Positions 34,612 through 45,179 of a stretch of DNA of 64,000 nt are shown here, one piece after another. The notes under the pieces are model-generated. The model saw only the letters and a list, made by a program, of their open reading frames with translations. It was not told the DNA's origin and ran no database searches. The stretch is from Byssochlamys sp. IMV 00236. Lineage: Eukaryota; Ascomycota; Eurotiomycetes; Eurotiales; Thermoascaceae. Position numbers and translations under genes: made by a program. The stretch's first letter is position 1; the number at the start of each line of letters is the position of its first letter. Location of the stretch: contig MSJH02000812.1 in assembly GCA_001931875.2 (NCBI GenBank), forward strand, positions 434,001-498,000. Reading direction: 5' to 3'.

Positions 34612-35273
34612 CGCGCCAACGCACGCAGAGTCCAGAGCGCAAAGCTGTGCGGGGGATAGGAAATATGATCAGGTCTGGACTCCGTCTGGCAATGCGACGC
34701 GATACGATAGGATCGTCTGGGTCTGGCGCGCCGCGGCTGTCCTAGCCTTGCGTCACTGGCGACAGCCGCGCTCTCTCCACTTCCGCGGTGGCATCGCATA
34801 CAGTTGGGCTATAAAATCTCAATATGCCAGTTCACACGAACTATAAGAATATACAACTTTCGCAGGTTTTACTGAGAAACACAATGAGTGCTCTAGATAG
34901 TCTCGACATGTTATTGGTATGTAAGTACTTGGTGGGAGTTGAGTATCTCAAAGGGTCCATGAGCAATGCTTCTGACATTCTCCAGACAACGTAGAGGCGC
35001 AGAACTCTCTTTAACTGGTTTCTCATGATTTATAATTTCTGATAGATGTTCCGTGGGATAATGCAACAATTATCGGGAACGAAGCCGGTGCGGCTCGTTA
35101 GTTAGATATTGATTTTATGCCATTCCCCGGAGCAGCACCCGAGTCATGTATGTAAGTACACCGCAAACTAGAAGATTCATCTATACATATATCCGTCAAT
35201 TACTTCACCGAATAGCATATCAGTTACAGTCAAAGAATTCCATTTTGACCAATTCCCATTTCGCGTAACCAAG
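34612..35273. promoter_or_regulatory. Divergent promoter region Psy4-like / aspartate aminotransferase
   Basis: About 660 bases marking the left edge of the catabolic cluster. It contains one CGG-N8-CCG element at 35074-35087. Confidence 0.55.
35074..35087. promoter_or_regulatory. Palindromic CGG-N8-CCG element, aminotransferase promoter
   Basis: Reads tCGG-GAACGAAG-CCGg, 187 bases upstream of the aminotransferase start. Inverted CGG half-sites are what dimeric Zn(II)2Cys6 factors bind. Confidence 0.55.
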
Positions 35274-36838
35274 ATGTTTGCAGACGTACAACCCGGTCCG
35301 AAGGACCCTATGTTTGACCTGAAAAAGCTGGCTGACGACGACATTTCCCCGCGAAAGATCGACTTGGGAGTAGGTGTGTACCGTAACGAGGAGGGGGGCT
35401 ACCACGAACTTCAAGCAATTAAAAAGGTGTGCATATGATCACCTCGCATTCCTAGCATCTTTTATCTGACATATTATATCGATCAGGCCAAGAAGATCCT
35501 AAATGAGACCAATCCGGGACACGATGTAAGTTGTCATATTCCAACGGTCCCCCGCTATACTGACTGTGATGGCTCTGACATAACCACAGTATGAGCTTAC
35601 TACTGGCAATCCATCCTTTTTGAATGATGCAGCCGTATTGATGTTTGGAGAAAACAGCAAGGCTCTTAAGACTAAAAAGGTATCTACAGAGTGTCAATGT
35701 TTCTAAGACTAAATCTACCGTACTAATAGCCACAGATTGCTTCCGTACAAACCATTTCCGGCACAGGAGCCTGCCACTTGGCAGCATTGTTTCTTCGACG
35801 TTGCAAAGCATTCGCTCAGAGTGTCGTCTACGTGGGTACTCCAGCTTGGGGCAACTACGAACCTCTACTCAGACTTGTTGGCTTTGAAGTTCAAAAATAC
35901 ACTTACTATGACCCGCAAACGCATGCGGTGAACTTAAAAAACCTCCTTGACACCGTGGCCAATGCCCCTCAAAAAAGTATATTCATTCTTCAGGGATGTT
36001 GCCACAATCCAACAGGAGCGGACCTCAGTCAGGAGCAGTGGAGGTTGCTTGCAGATGCCATGGAGAAAGCAGATGTGTTCCCGCTCTTCGATGTCGCCTA
36101 CCAGGGCCTCGGTGCGTCTCCCGACAACGACGCCTATGGAATTCAACTATTCGTCGAGAAGGGATTTGAGATGGTAGTATGCCAATCCTTCTCGAAGAAC
36201 TTTGGTCTTTATGGTGAACGATGTGGGGTTCTACATGTTGTCACAGACGAGGAGACAATCTGTGCAAATGTCTATGACCAGCTCCGTTCCCTGATCAGAT
36301 GGGAATTCTCATCGTCGCCTGCGTATGGCTCCCGACTGGTGAATATCGTTCTGGGAGATCCGGATCTCAGAGAAGAATGGTTTGTTGCTCAAAATATGTG
36401 TTAGAAGGGGCGTTTTTCAAAGCTAACTTTTAGATAGGCTCAAGGAGTTATCGACTATGAGAAATCGACTCGTCGATAATCGAAGGAAGCTCTACCATAA
36501 TCTAGTACATGTGCATAAGGTATGTTCGAAGAACTTAGGGCAGACTTCAGAATCTATACTGACCATTCTCAGACACCAGGAAGTTGGGAAGCCCTTCTTA
36601 CAACCACTGGTCTATTTTGGTATTGTCCATTTTCCTGCTCTGCTAGACTACGGGCCATGCTAACTCTATGCGCAGCTATCTACCTCTCGCGAAAGAGGAA
36701 ATCATCAAGTTAAGAGAAAGGTTTCATATCTATCTACCAGACAATGGGCGTGTAAATGTCGCTGGTCTTAACCCGACGAATTTGGGCTCCGTTGCTTCGG
36801 CTATCAATGAGGTTGTGAGAGATGCTACTAAGCTCTGA
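35274..36838 (+). CDS. Aspartate aminotransferase, class I
   Basis: Seven exons: 35274-35426, 35487-35525, 35590-35679, 35736-36379, 36438-36519, 36573-36619 and 36676-36838; 405 residues. This PLP enzyme exchanges the amino group between aspartate and 2-oxoglutarate. In hydroxyproline breakdown, aspartate aminotransferase is also the enzyme that turns 4-hydroxyglutamate into 4-hydroxy-2-oxoglutarate. Motifs: KIDLGVGVYRNEEG, CCHNPTGADLSQEQW, and the PLP lysine in CQSFSKNFGLYGERCG. The C-terminus reads RVNVAGLNPTNLGSVASAIN. The N-terminus has no presequence, so a cytosolic enzyme is likely. The exon 6-7 splice (donor GTATTG at 36620) gives GLFCYLPLAKEEI. It is the leftmost gene of the proposed proline/hydroxyproline cluster, which favours the catabolic role over general amino-acid metabolism. 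Confidence 0.92.
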
Positions 36839-37304
36839 GGCCGGATCATGAGCCAATGTTAGAGCTGGAAGGTTCCCTAATGCCTAGAAGAGTAGTTAAC
36901 CATGGAAAACTATTTTGCTTGACGGCCCGCGCTCGATGTAGACCTACGGCTCCTGGACCCGGAGGTCTGTGAGTTTGTAGCCTATCTGTCAATTGCTTTT
37001 GCAACCTTGAAGAGTATAGTCATTCAATACCGAAGGGTCCATCTCATCCATCCAATGGGATCATATCCGGGATGTCTGCCGGTCATGGTATATCAGTCAC
37101 GCGTCCTCGATTGAGTACCGGAACAGTTCCCGACACAGCAAAATAGTAAGCGTGTACACCATAGCATAAGGTAGAACGCGAAAATAATATCATGGATTTA
37201 AAAGGCTATGTTTTCTGACAGGTCTCTCAGTCAAATAGGACTACAAGTGAGACTGAGAAAGCGTCTAGACGAACCCCCCATCACACTACATTATACAACA
37301 CAAT
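36839..37304. promoter_or_regulatory. Intergenic, aldolase promoter
   Basis: About 465 bases between two plus-strand genes; carries one CGG-N8-CCG element at 37068-37081. Confidence 0.55.
37068..37081. promoter_or_regulatory. Palindromic CGG-N8-CCG element, aldolase promoter
   Basis: Reads cCGG-GATGTCTG-CCGg, about 224 bases upstream of the aldolase start. Confidence 0.55.
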
Positions 37305-38305
37305 ATGGCTGTTCCCATTCCTCCTCCTTTCGGAATTTATCCCCCAGTTGTTACATTTTTCAACGAAGACGAGACGGTAGACTACAATGCATTTTCGAAG
37401 CATCTTGGAAGGCTTCTAGACGGCGGCGTTACGGGCCTCGTTATCCATGGGAGCAACGGAGAAGCCTCCCATCTTTTGCACGAAGAGCGCGCGGAGATGA
37501 TTCGGGCGGCACGAAGAATTGCGGATCAGCGAAAGAAGTCAACTGTGATCATTGCAGGGTGCAGTGCACCTAGTGTTCGTGAAACGTTGCTCTTTATCGA
37601 AGAGGCGAAGCAAACTGGGGCGGATTATGCATTGGTTCTTCCGCCTAGTTTTTGGCCTGCTGTCATGACAAAGCCTGTGATAAGATCTTTTTACATTGAT
37701 GTAAGGATCTATTTCCCAAATTGTATGTACATTTCGCGCCATCATCACTGACAATATACATCTTATAGGTCGCTGCAAAGTCACCACTTCCGATTATAAT
37801 TTACAACTTCCCCGTTGTAAGCGGCGGCCTCGACCTAGATTCCGATCTTATCACCGACATCGCAACTTCATCCCCAAACATTGTGGGAGTGAAGCTCAGC
37901 TGCGGAAATGTAGGAAAAGTAGCAAGACTATCCTCATCTTTCGACCGCGGCAGATTCGCTCCCTTCGGAGGAAAGGCAGACTTTCTTCTTCCCGGCCTCA
38001 TTGCAGGATCGCATGGCGCAATCGCGGTTCTTGCGAATCTTACCCCCAAGGCTCTTTCGAAGGTGATCAGTCTTTATGACGAAGGAAATGTAGCTGAGGC
38101 GAAAGAACTTCAAGCAAAACTGTCTCATGCCGATTGGACTTTGAGCACGTTGGGGGTTTCTGGTACGAAGTTGGCAACGCAGAAGTTTTTTGGGTACGGT
38201 GATCCGAAGACGAGGACTCCTTTTGTGACTGTCGGAAAAGACGCTATTGGCGTGAAGGCGCTCGAAAAGTTACAGGCGGTCATTGATGTGGAGAATGGGA
38301 TTTAA
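37305..38305 (+). CDS. DapA-superfamily aldolase, candidate 4-hydroxy-2-oxoglutarate aldolase
   Basis: Two exons (37305-37700, 37769-38305), 310 residues. Class I aldolases of this family form a Schiff base with pyruvate-type substrates. The family block VTGLVIHGSNGEASHLLHEE is present. The barrel Tyr lies in PIIIYNFPVVSGG (about residue 143), and the Schiff-base Lys in NIVGVKLSCGNVGK (about 173). The YNFP and KLSCGN motifs are also found in fungal 2-keto-3-deoxy-L-galactonate aldolases (GaaC type), so sequence alone does not fix the substrate. Next to an aspartate aminotransferase and proline-type dehydrogenases, cleavage of 4-hydroxy-2-oxoglutarate to pyruvate and glyoxylate is the best inference. 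A pyrroline-4-hydroxy-2-carboxylate deaminase, also of this superfamily, is the alternative. Confidence 0.8.
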
Positions 38306-38600
38306 AGCAAATCTGTAGTCGTTTAGGCAAGCGAATGGACCATGGTCATCATTAAACTATTCCTTTTTTTTTTTTTTGATATAACCTTGCTAGTCACTAA
38401 GTAGACATAAGCGTAAAATGAGGAAGTCTTCATGCGGAACTGAAACTTAACAGCATTGACCATGGCTACTTTTCAGCTGGACAAGCATAAAAAATGGGAA
38501 TATGCTTTCTGTTATTGATATGAGCAGAGAGCTCAGTTAGAGTTGAGTAATTCTGTGCTATTCTTAACATAGGTATAATATCCATCATTGCCACGATCCT

Positions 38601-39947
38601 CTAGAGCTTAGCACGAGGTGTAGTGGCCAAATCTGAACTCGAGCCTGTCCTCCACGCAACAGTGTCACCCGGCTTTGACTCCTTCCATTTCCATCTGGAT
38701 ACTCTCTGCTGGCCATCCACCAGGAGCTTCATCGCAAGGCCACCCATGACGGGTAACATCTTAAAGCCGTGCCCTGAGTCCCCGGAGAGGATTGCGAGTG
38801 ATCTTTCCGTTTCTGGAACATAGTCTATCACAAAATTATAATCATCGCTATCTGCAAACCAGCACAGATGATTGTCGATGAGGGGTCTGTCAGCGAGATG
38901 GGGCAACGCCTCACGTAGCAGTCTTCTGGATGCCTCTTCATCCTCTTTCAAGATAAAGTCGGAATCTGCGAGTCTCGACGGTGGTAGAGAGATTCCAGTA
39001 GAGCCGGAGGAATTGGTATATCCCCCTCCCATGTGACAGACTTTCAGTTTATTTGTGGCCAGGTCAGGCTCAAAGAAGAAACCGATATCGCGCACGTTGA
39101 TAACCGGAATTCCTCGGAGCTTTTCTGTTTCCTCCTGACTGAGCTGAATGTGGGAGACACCCCAACACCTCGCTGTTATCTGAGACGTGGCAGACGGTAT
39201 TATCCTCACTGCATTCGCACCAACGGCCACGATAGTCGTGGCCGCATGGTAGCGCACGTCACCTTTTGTCCTCGCGCCGATACAGCGACGGGTCCCAGGC
39301 GCGAAGAGGAGTTCAGCAACCTCACCTTCGTGAGGTCCAAGGCGGAACGAGACTCCTTTCTGGAGACAATCTTCATAAACTGATTTCATTGCATCCGCGG
39401 CGTGAGCGTATCCGGCCAGAGAATTGAGATAGCCGCTCCAACCTTTCACGGGCCCAGAAAGTGCAGGTATCAATTTCTTGATTGCAGAGCTATCAGGACA
39501 TGGCTGTATCTTGTCCCGAACTTCGGGGTGCCCTGAAACAGAAGCTAGATACTTTTGCAATATATCCCGCGATATCTTCGGTGCTGACCCAGAGGTAACA
39601 TTTAGAAATCCGACCTGGTGAAAGTATGGCTTGTACAGAGGATCTTCCTGCCATTTCTTTATGGCTTCCTGAGCGGAGAATGTCAGTTCTGGCTCTTTTA
39701 TATTAGGATTAAAGTGTGAGTAAATGCTTACCAATGTCAACGCAGTGTAGAACGAGTCTGCGTACTCGGGACGCACGATTTTGTTAAGATCGTAGCCTGC
39801 TGAGAAGCGACTTGGAATCTGGCCGTCTTTTTCCAGAACGGTGATATTTGTATAGCCTGCTGATGCCAGCTGATGGGCTGTGGCTAGACCAAAGACACCA
39901 GCACCGACAACAAGAACAGGATCATTCTTTTTGTGCTCGGAAGTCAT
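38601..39947 (-). CDS. FAD-dependent amine oxidoreductase (DAO family, sarcosine/amadoriase-like)
   Basis: Two exons on the minus strand (39947-39732, 39668-38601), 427 residues. The 63-base intron is a stop-free multiple of three, but GTAAGC to CAG borders and the family alignment argue that it is removed. The N-terminal dinucleotide fold reads VLVVGAGVFGLATAHQLA. The C-terminal part has HLCWFADSDDYNFVIDYVP and LSGDSGHGFKMLPVMGGLA, as in monomeric sarcosine oxidases and fructosyl amino-acid oxidases; the Cys at about 341 is at the place that binds FAD covalently in those enzymes. The substrate cannot be read from sequence. Co-location suggests a secondary or cyclic amino acid such as a D-hydroxyproline or pipecolate. 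It ends in AKL, a plausible peroxisomal PTS1 signal. Confidence 0.78.
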   Translation of the reverse strand: MTSEHKKNDPVLVVGAGVFGLATAHQLASAGYTNITVLEKDGQIPSRFSAGYDLNKIVRPEYADSFYTALTLVSIYSHFNPNIKEPELTFSAQEAIKKWQEDPLYKPYFHQVGFLNVTSGSAPKISRDILQKYLASVSGHPEVRDKIQPCPDSSAIKKLIPALSGPVKGWSGYLNSLAGYAHAADAMKSVYEDCLQKGVSFRLGPHEGEVAELLFAPGTRRCIGARTKGDVRYHAATTIVAVGANAVRIIPSATSQITARCWGVSHIQLSQEETEKLRGIPVINVRDIGFFFEPDLATNKLKVCHMGGGYTNSSGSTGISLPPSRLADSDFILKEDEEASRRLLREALPHLADRPLIDNHLCWFADSDDYNFVIDYVPETERSLAILSGDSGHGFKMLPVMGGLAMKLLVDGQQRVSRWKWKESKPGDTVAWRTGSSSDLATTPRAKL

Positions 39948-40694
39948 GATTATGGGAGTGTTCTAATTCGGGTGCTCGCTGATACAAGATAACGAATGAT
40001 AGCTTCTAATATATCTACTATTGGATCTTGAATATATTCGCGGAATCAATAACTTTATAAGCAATACCTAGGAGCTCCTGTACTAATCATACGATAACCT
40101 ACTCATCGGCAGCCATACATTGCAAGGGATCTCCAGCTTGCCATTGCATTCATGACCGCCTGCATCCTGCGAAGTCGGTCGGGAGGATTCCCGGTGTGGT
40201 TACCCGCGGCTGTAGATAAGCTGTATGCTATAACTAGGTAGGTATTGATCGGAATCCCTACCGATGATCGTGATACGGAATTGATACCCTAGATAGGCAG
40301 TTTCTTAAAAGATTCTACGGATAGCATAACAGGAAAAAATTAGGTACATGTTGGAATATTTGCCACTCGACATGAGTGCACGACCATATCACAGCTGCTA
40401 GAGAGGAAAGGACTGGTCAAGGGCTTGTATTCTCTAGGGGGGAGCGAGCTCCAGCTCCAGCAACTATCTAGCTATATGCTGTGTTTTGGGCTAGGCCCTT
40501 CCATCCAAGGTTGCCTACTAGGCCATAGGGCCCAAGACCAGTAATGCGAACGTATCTTTCCGTGAGAGCCTTCCGTGATTGCACTTTGCTATATGTCTAA
40601 TTTCTAGTGTAGCATCGTCCTAGCGACCTCGACCCTGGTTTATACATTAGCTGAAGATATTCAAGAGCAAAGAAAAGTCAAGCAAGATCATAAC
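39948..40694. promoter_or_regulatory. Intergenic with FAD oxidase promoter
   Basis: About 750 bases; promoter of the FAD oxidase and 3' end of the carrier gene. It has one CGG-N8-CCG element at 40180-40193. No gene seen. Confidence 0.55.
40180..40193. promoter_or_regulatory. Palindromic CGG-N8-CCG element, FAD oxidase promoter
   Basis: Reads tCGG-GAGGATTC-CCGg, about 233 bases upstream of the FAD oxidase start on the minus strand. Confidence 0.55.
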
Positions 40695-41884
40695 TTACAT
40701 CGTAAATGTCCCTGCCGATACTGGAATTGCACGGACTAGCGTTGGTGTCAATCCACGGTAAAAGCCTTTAAATCCGTAGGCATTGAAAGTCTGGCGAACC
40801 GCATCAAGGGTGGTGCGATATTGTTGCTTCTCGCCGAAGCTATCTGTTTGCATTTTGCTCTTGATGATGTCCATCGGATAGTTTGTTATCCAGAGGATTT
40901 CACCGACGAGAGCTCCGCAACAAGCAATCTGCCATTTGGGAAGTTCGTCCCGTTTCTTATTTTGCACTTTGGAAATCTCCTGAACGAAAACCTCAAAGCA
41001 AGAGAACCAAATCCCATAGCTGCCGAACTCCCGCAACATAGTCGCCGTAAGTCCTCGATATAGCCCCCGCATCCCAGCTTGTCTGACTATCTTTCGTACA
41101 CAATCCGCTGTTCCTGAGTAAAGGCGGCTGGACTTCTCATGAGTTTGAGTCTGGAGTCGTATCCTGACGTGTTCGGTAGGGCCTGAGACGAAACTGTTCA
41201 CAACACCGGCCATTCCTCCTGCTAGATAAATTCGTCCCAGACTGGTCTTTCCGTCAATGCTGGTATGGCTATCGTCGCCAACAGTGTCAAAGAATTGACT
41301 AAAAGCGTGGAAGGACGAATACACTATGCTAATCTTTAGTTTGGTTTTGTGAGAGAGTACTCATCAGATAATCGGACAGACCGGACATACACAAGCCCCT
41401 ACTCCAACCAGCGGAGCAGCGGATCCCTTATAGTTAATGAACGATGTTACTAACATTCCCCCCCCCAAAAAAAAGACAGAAGCGTCGATATTGGAGCTTT
41501 CAATAACACACCTTGTAGAAAGCTAGAGGGCCTTCAAGAGACCAGATATTGCGTGCAACAGAGAACATGTCCCCATTTCCTCTAGTCTGCATCCGCACCT
41601 TCATAATATCTACCGGCCATGAAGGTTAGGGTTTGATGACAATGGAAAGATATAAGAAATATCACAAACCAAATGGTTGCCCTGATGACCGTTAATGATT
41701 GTACACTGTAAATATTGTATACTTTATCTCCGTGGCAGTAGAGCTTTGCATGGATATTAATCCTGAACATACCAATCATAACCTGTGTGACTCCCCCTAC
41801 AATACCAATAACCATTTCTTTAGCTGTTTCTGCGACATGGTCTCTCGGGATTTCCAAGGTAGGAACCGAATCAGTTACCTCCAT
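40695..41884 (-). CDS. Mitochondrial carrier family protein (SLC25; Ymc1/amino-acid carrier-like)
   Basis: Five exons on the minus strand: 41884-41773, 41681-41670, 41609-41512, 41426-41393 and 41323-40695; 294 residues. It moves a metabolite across the inner mitochondrial membrane. The three repeats are visible: GQPFDIMKVRMQT (needs a 12-base microexon), GPTEHVRIRLQTQ and NYPMDIIKSKMQT, with matching GLYRGLTATMLRE and GFYRGLTPTLVRA segments. The second-repeat motif with Glu instead of Asp is typical of Ymc1/SLC25A29-type amino-acid and acylcarnitine carriers. The exon 4 donor is ambiguous (GTGTAT at 41392 restores the frame). A final GTAAGT at 40696 could add an intron but would end in the same place. 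In this cluster it may carry proline, hydroxyproline or glutamate. Confidence 0.78.
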
Positions 41885-42354
41885 ACTGTCGGCGAAGAAT
41901 CTCTATAGACACCGGTTCACAATGAAATATATTTAGCATTCCCTGTTCGAGGTTGTTCTTCCAGAGTAGTTGACACTGACCGTTGGGCCCATTACCTAGT
42001 TCAATTGACTGTCTTGTTAAGTCCAGGAATTCGGTAGAAGATCCGATCTTCATCCGCTAGTCTGAAGGATAGCATGCAAACGTCAAGTTCGGTTTAGAAT
42101 ATCCCCAGTATCTTATCTGTGGTCAATTCATTGTAGATTCCGGGAGTAAACCCGGTGTTCCAGTGGAAAACCCTGATAACACTGTAACAACCAAATTGCT
42201 CACCCCACATTACTGTTTAACGGCGGCATTATTTATGATAGCACTCCTCTTCAAAGTCAGGAATATTAAGCTGCTATACTACAGTATGTCCTCAAAACTA
42301 GGCCAAGGGACCTTGACTGTCACCAGCGTCTGTGTCTTTACAACGACGTCGAAA
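41885..42354. promoter_or_regulatory. Divergent promoter of carrier and proline dehydrogenase
   Basis: About 470 bases with one CGG-N8-CCG element at 42141-42154, placed to serve both genes. Short frames here are not supported. Confidence 0.55.
42141..42154. promoter_or_regulatory. Palindromic CGG-N8-CCG element, carrier/dehydrogenase promoter
   Basis: Reads cCGG-GAGTAAAC-CCGg and extends to a longer inverted repeat CCGGG-N6-CCCGG (42140-42155). About 200 bases from the dehydrogenase start and 257 from the carrier start. Confidence 0.6.
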
Positions 42355-43790
42355 ATGACATTAAAACCAACACGAAGTTGCTACAGAATCGTGCAACACC
42401 AGATACGTTGCAAGTCTACTATAGGAGTATCTCTGGGCAAAGCCCCCGCACCTACATTACGACCTCCACTTGCGGTTCTTCCTACAGGTACACTTCTTCG
42501 TTCGCTCTTGGTTTCCACCATCTCGTCGAACCGATATCTGTTGCTCCCATCACTTTCGATCCTCGCATACCTTTCTGATCCGCGGAGAGGCGCTCTTTTA
42601 AGCGTTGATAGGAATCCAGTCCTTCATGCAATACTTAAGAAGACGTTTTACGAACAGTTTTGCGCCGGAGAAAATGCGGAAGAGACGAAGAACAGCATGG
42701 ACAAGCTCAAACGACTAGGCATTCGCGGGATTATTCTCACCTATGCACGAGAGACCGTCTTTGATCACAAGACAAACAAAGCGCAGCCTCAAGGACACAT
42801 ATTAAGCGAACAGAGTGTTGCCGTCGATTACTGTCCTAATATTGAAGCCTGGCGAAAGGGGACACTTGAAACCATTGACCTTATTAGTGAAGGGGATTAT
42901 TTGGCCCTCAAGTATGGATCTTCCGTTCTCTTGCATTTGAATACAGATTAACTGGCTGCAGATTGAGTGGCACTGGCCCAGTGGCTACTAAAGCTTTCAG
43001 TGCCGGTGAATTACCACCGCAGCAAATGATGAATGCCTTGGATGAAATATGCGTTCGTTCAAGGGACCGCAAAGTGCAAATCCTAGTCGATGCTGAGTCT
43101 CAGCATTTTCAGCGAGGAATCGCTCGCGTGACTCTTGAACTTATGCGCAAGTATAACCGTGATGGATACGCTCTTGTCTACAATACCTACCAGGCCTACC
43201 TGAAGAGCACCCCGAAACTCATTGAAGAGCATCTCGAAGCTGCCAGCAAGGAAGGGTTCACTCTGGGTCTCAAGCTAGTGAGAGGAGCATACATTGCTTC
43301 TGATGAACGATCTTTGATTCATAACACCAAGCTGGATACTGATAATGCCTACAATGAGATTGCCCAAGGAGCTCTCAAGCAACATATTGGAAAGTTCGGT
43401 GGGGTTGATGGCCGTCCATTTCCTTCACTGAATCTGTTCTTGGCGAGTCATAACAAAGAAAGTCTTTTTGCGGCCTACGAGTTATACCGTCAACGCCTAA
43501 ACTCGAATTTGCCTACCGTTCCCGTTCGATTTGGTCAACTCCATGGCATGTCGGACGAGGTCAGCTTCTCGCTCATACAGCTGAAAGATGTTTATGGTGA
43601 CAACATCGGCCCGGAAGTCTACAAATGTTCTACATGGGGCAGCATGCGTGAGTGCATGGCATATCTGATACGACGAGCGATAGAAAACAGGGATGCTGTA
43701 TCGAGGGCAAACGACGAATATTCTGCATTGAAAGCGGAGTTGAGGAGGAGATTGGGCTTTTCTTCGTGGCTTTCCTCTGCGAGTCACTAG
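42355..43790 (+). CDS. Proline/hydroxyproline dehydrogenase (PRODH family)
   Basis: Two exons (42355-42911, 42962-43790), 461 residues. A mitochondrial FAD enzyme that oxidises proline to P5C, or hydroxyproline to 3-hydroxy-P5C, and passes electrons to quinone. The N-terminus is rich in Arg, Ser and Thr without acids, like a presequence. Family motifs: ILVDAESQHFQRGIARVTLE, LVYNTYQAYLKSTP, LGLKLVRGAYIASDE, LFLASHNKES, GQLHGMSDEVSFSL and the substrate-binding YLIRRAIENRDAV. In KCSTWGSMRECMAYLIRR the residue aligned with E. coli PutA Tyr540 is Cys (about 408); human hydroxyproline dehydrogenase PRODH2 has Ser there. The ATG at 42355 (context GAAAATGAC) is preferred over an upstream in-frame ATG at 42163, whose extension is not presequence-like. 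Confidence 0.88.
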
Positions 43791-44213
43791 ACGCTTGAAA
43801 GGGCATATAGTTATGCAGCTGCTTTTTGGATATCAGAGATCAATGTCAAGAAACATCGTACTTTTGCTGAAGTCACCAGTGCAAATTGGAGAGTATTCTT
43901 TAACATAACATCAAATGAAGCCATCAATCCTCTCCTTCATTTATCGCGGACGGCCTACATCGTGATACATCCCCGCTCTACCCCGCAGGAGTAAGCGATC
44001 CACATCTACGGAGAGCGTTCGGGTTGAAGATATCCTGCTGTATCTATGTCGGAACCCCTTCCGTAGTCTCTGTGGATCTTAGGTATGGATGTTTGAAATA
44101 CCGCCGAACAGCCTCTGCCAACTCGTTGTTTCGTGATTATGTATATATTTGAATCACAGATGGGTTTCGTTTGGAAGACCTGGAATAGCCAGTTTACGCA
44201 GGAATAGATCAGA
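43791..44213. promoter_or_regulatory. Intergenic, P5C reductase promoter
   Basis: About 420 bases with one CGG-N8-CCG element at 44050-44063. No gene seen. Confidence 0.55.
44050..44063. promoter_or_regulatory. Palindromic CGG-N8-CCG element, P5C reductase promoter
   Basis: Reads tCGG-AACCCCTT-CCGt, about 150 bases upstream of the P5C reductase start. Confidence 0.5.
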
Positions 44214-45179
44214 ATGGCACCGGAAATAAACCACCTTACGTTATGTGTCCTAGGTTGCGGTGAGTTTCAATGCTGTAGAGATACTTTCATAATTTCTGAC
44301 GGCCGAGAAGGAAACCTAGGAACCTCAATCCTCGCTTCCCTTGTCGATAGTCCTCCGGAAGGCGACAGTGTACCCTCGGCAAACCAATTTATCGCCTGCG
44401 TCAGAAGCGAAACTTCAGTTCACAGAGTGAAGGAAAGATTCTCTTCGCACTTATCAAGGTTGAAAGTGATGATAGGGAGTAACGTGAGCGCGGTTCGCGA
44501 GTCGGACGTCGTTATTCTGAGCGTCGATCCGGCAGACGTCGAGAACACATTGCGACAATCCGATCTCGCTATTGCCCTAAAGAACAAGCTTTTGATCAGT
44601 GTCGTGGCCGGATGGACTAGAAAGAAGCTGGAAACGACGATATATGGAAGTGAAACCACGCTTGCAAACATAGAAGAGCGCTGTCAGATCGTCCGTACTC
44701 TGCCAAACATTGCAGCCACTGTTGCAGAATCAATTACCGCTATTGAAACTTCAGAACCGCCCTTGGCGCTTCACTATGTCCAAATCACAGACTCCATCTT
44801 CAATCGCATTGGGAAGACTGCGTATATCGACCCCAAATTGATGGATGCAGCCACTGCTGTGGGAGGATCAACGCCCGCACTTTTCTCTGTTATCTGCGAT
44901 GCATTAGTTGATGCATCAGTGGCTGTTGGGGTTCCGAGGGCTATTGCACAGACTATGATCTTCCAAGCCATGAAAGGCACAGCTACTCTTTTGCAGAGCG
45001 GAATACACCCTGGGGCTCTTAAGGATCAAGGTACCAGTCCAGAAGGGTGTACAATTGGCGGGTTGATGGTTCTGGAAGAAGCTGGTGTTAGGGGCCACGT
45101 TGGAAAAGCGCTACGGGAAGCTGTTACTATTTCTCGTCTTATGGGGAACGTGGCTCATGTAAACGATACAAGGCATTAG
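44214..45179 (+). CDS. Pyrroline-5-carboxylate reductase
   Basis: Two exons (44214-44259, 44311-45179), 304 residues. It reduces P5C to proline with NAD(P)H. The 51-base intron is a stop-free multiple of three; removing it restores the dinucleotide-binding LCVLGCGNLGTSIL. The C-terminal catalytic region has MDAATAVGGSTPALFSVICD and TSPEGCTIGGLMVLEEAGV, corresponding to the family signature. A biosynthetic enzyme inside a catabolic cluster is unusual. It could reduce 3-hydroxy-P5C back to hydroxyproline, run a proline/P5C redox cycle, or serve on a related imine. A housekeeping copy is expected elsewhere in the genome. Confidence 0.9.
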   Translation: MAPEINHLTLCVLGCGEFQCCRDTFIISDGREGNLGTSILASLVDSPPEGDSVPSANQFIACVRSETSVHRVKERFSSHLSRLKVMIGSNVSAVRESDVVILSVDPADVENTLRQSDLAIALKNKLLISVVAGWTRKKLETTIYGSETTLANIEERCQIVRTLPNIAATVAESITAIETSEPPLALHYVQITDSIFNRIGKTAYIDPKLMDAATAVGGSTPALFSVICDALVDASVAVGVPRAIAQTMIFQAMKGTATLLQSGIHPGALKDQGTSPEGCTIGGLMVLEEAGVRGHVGKALREAVTISRLMGNVAHVNDTRH

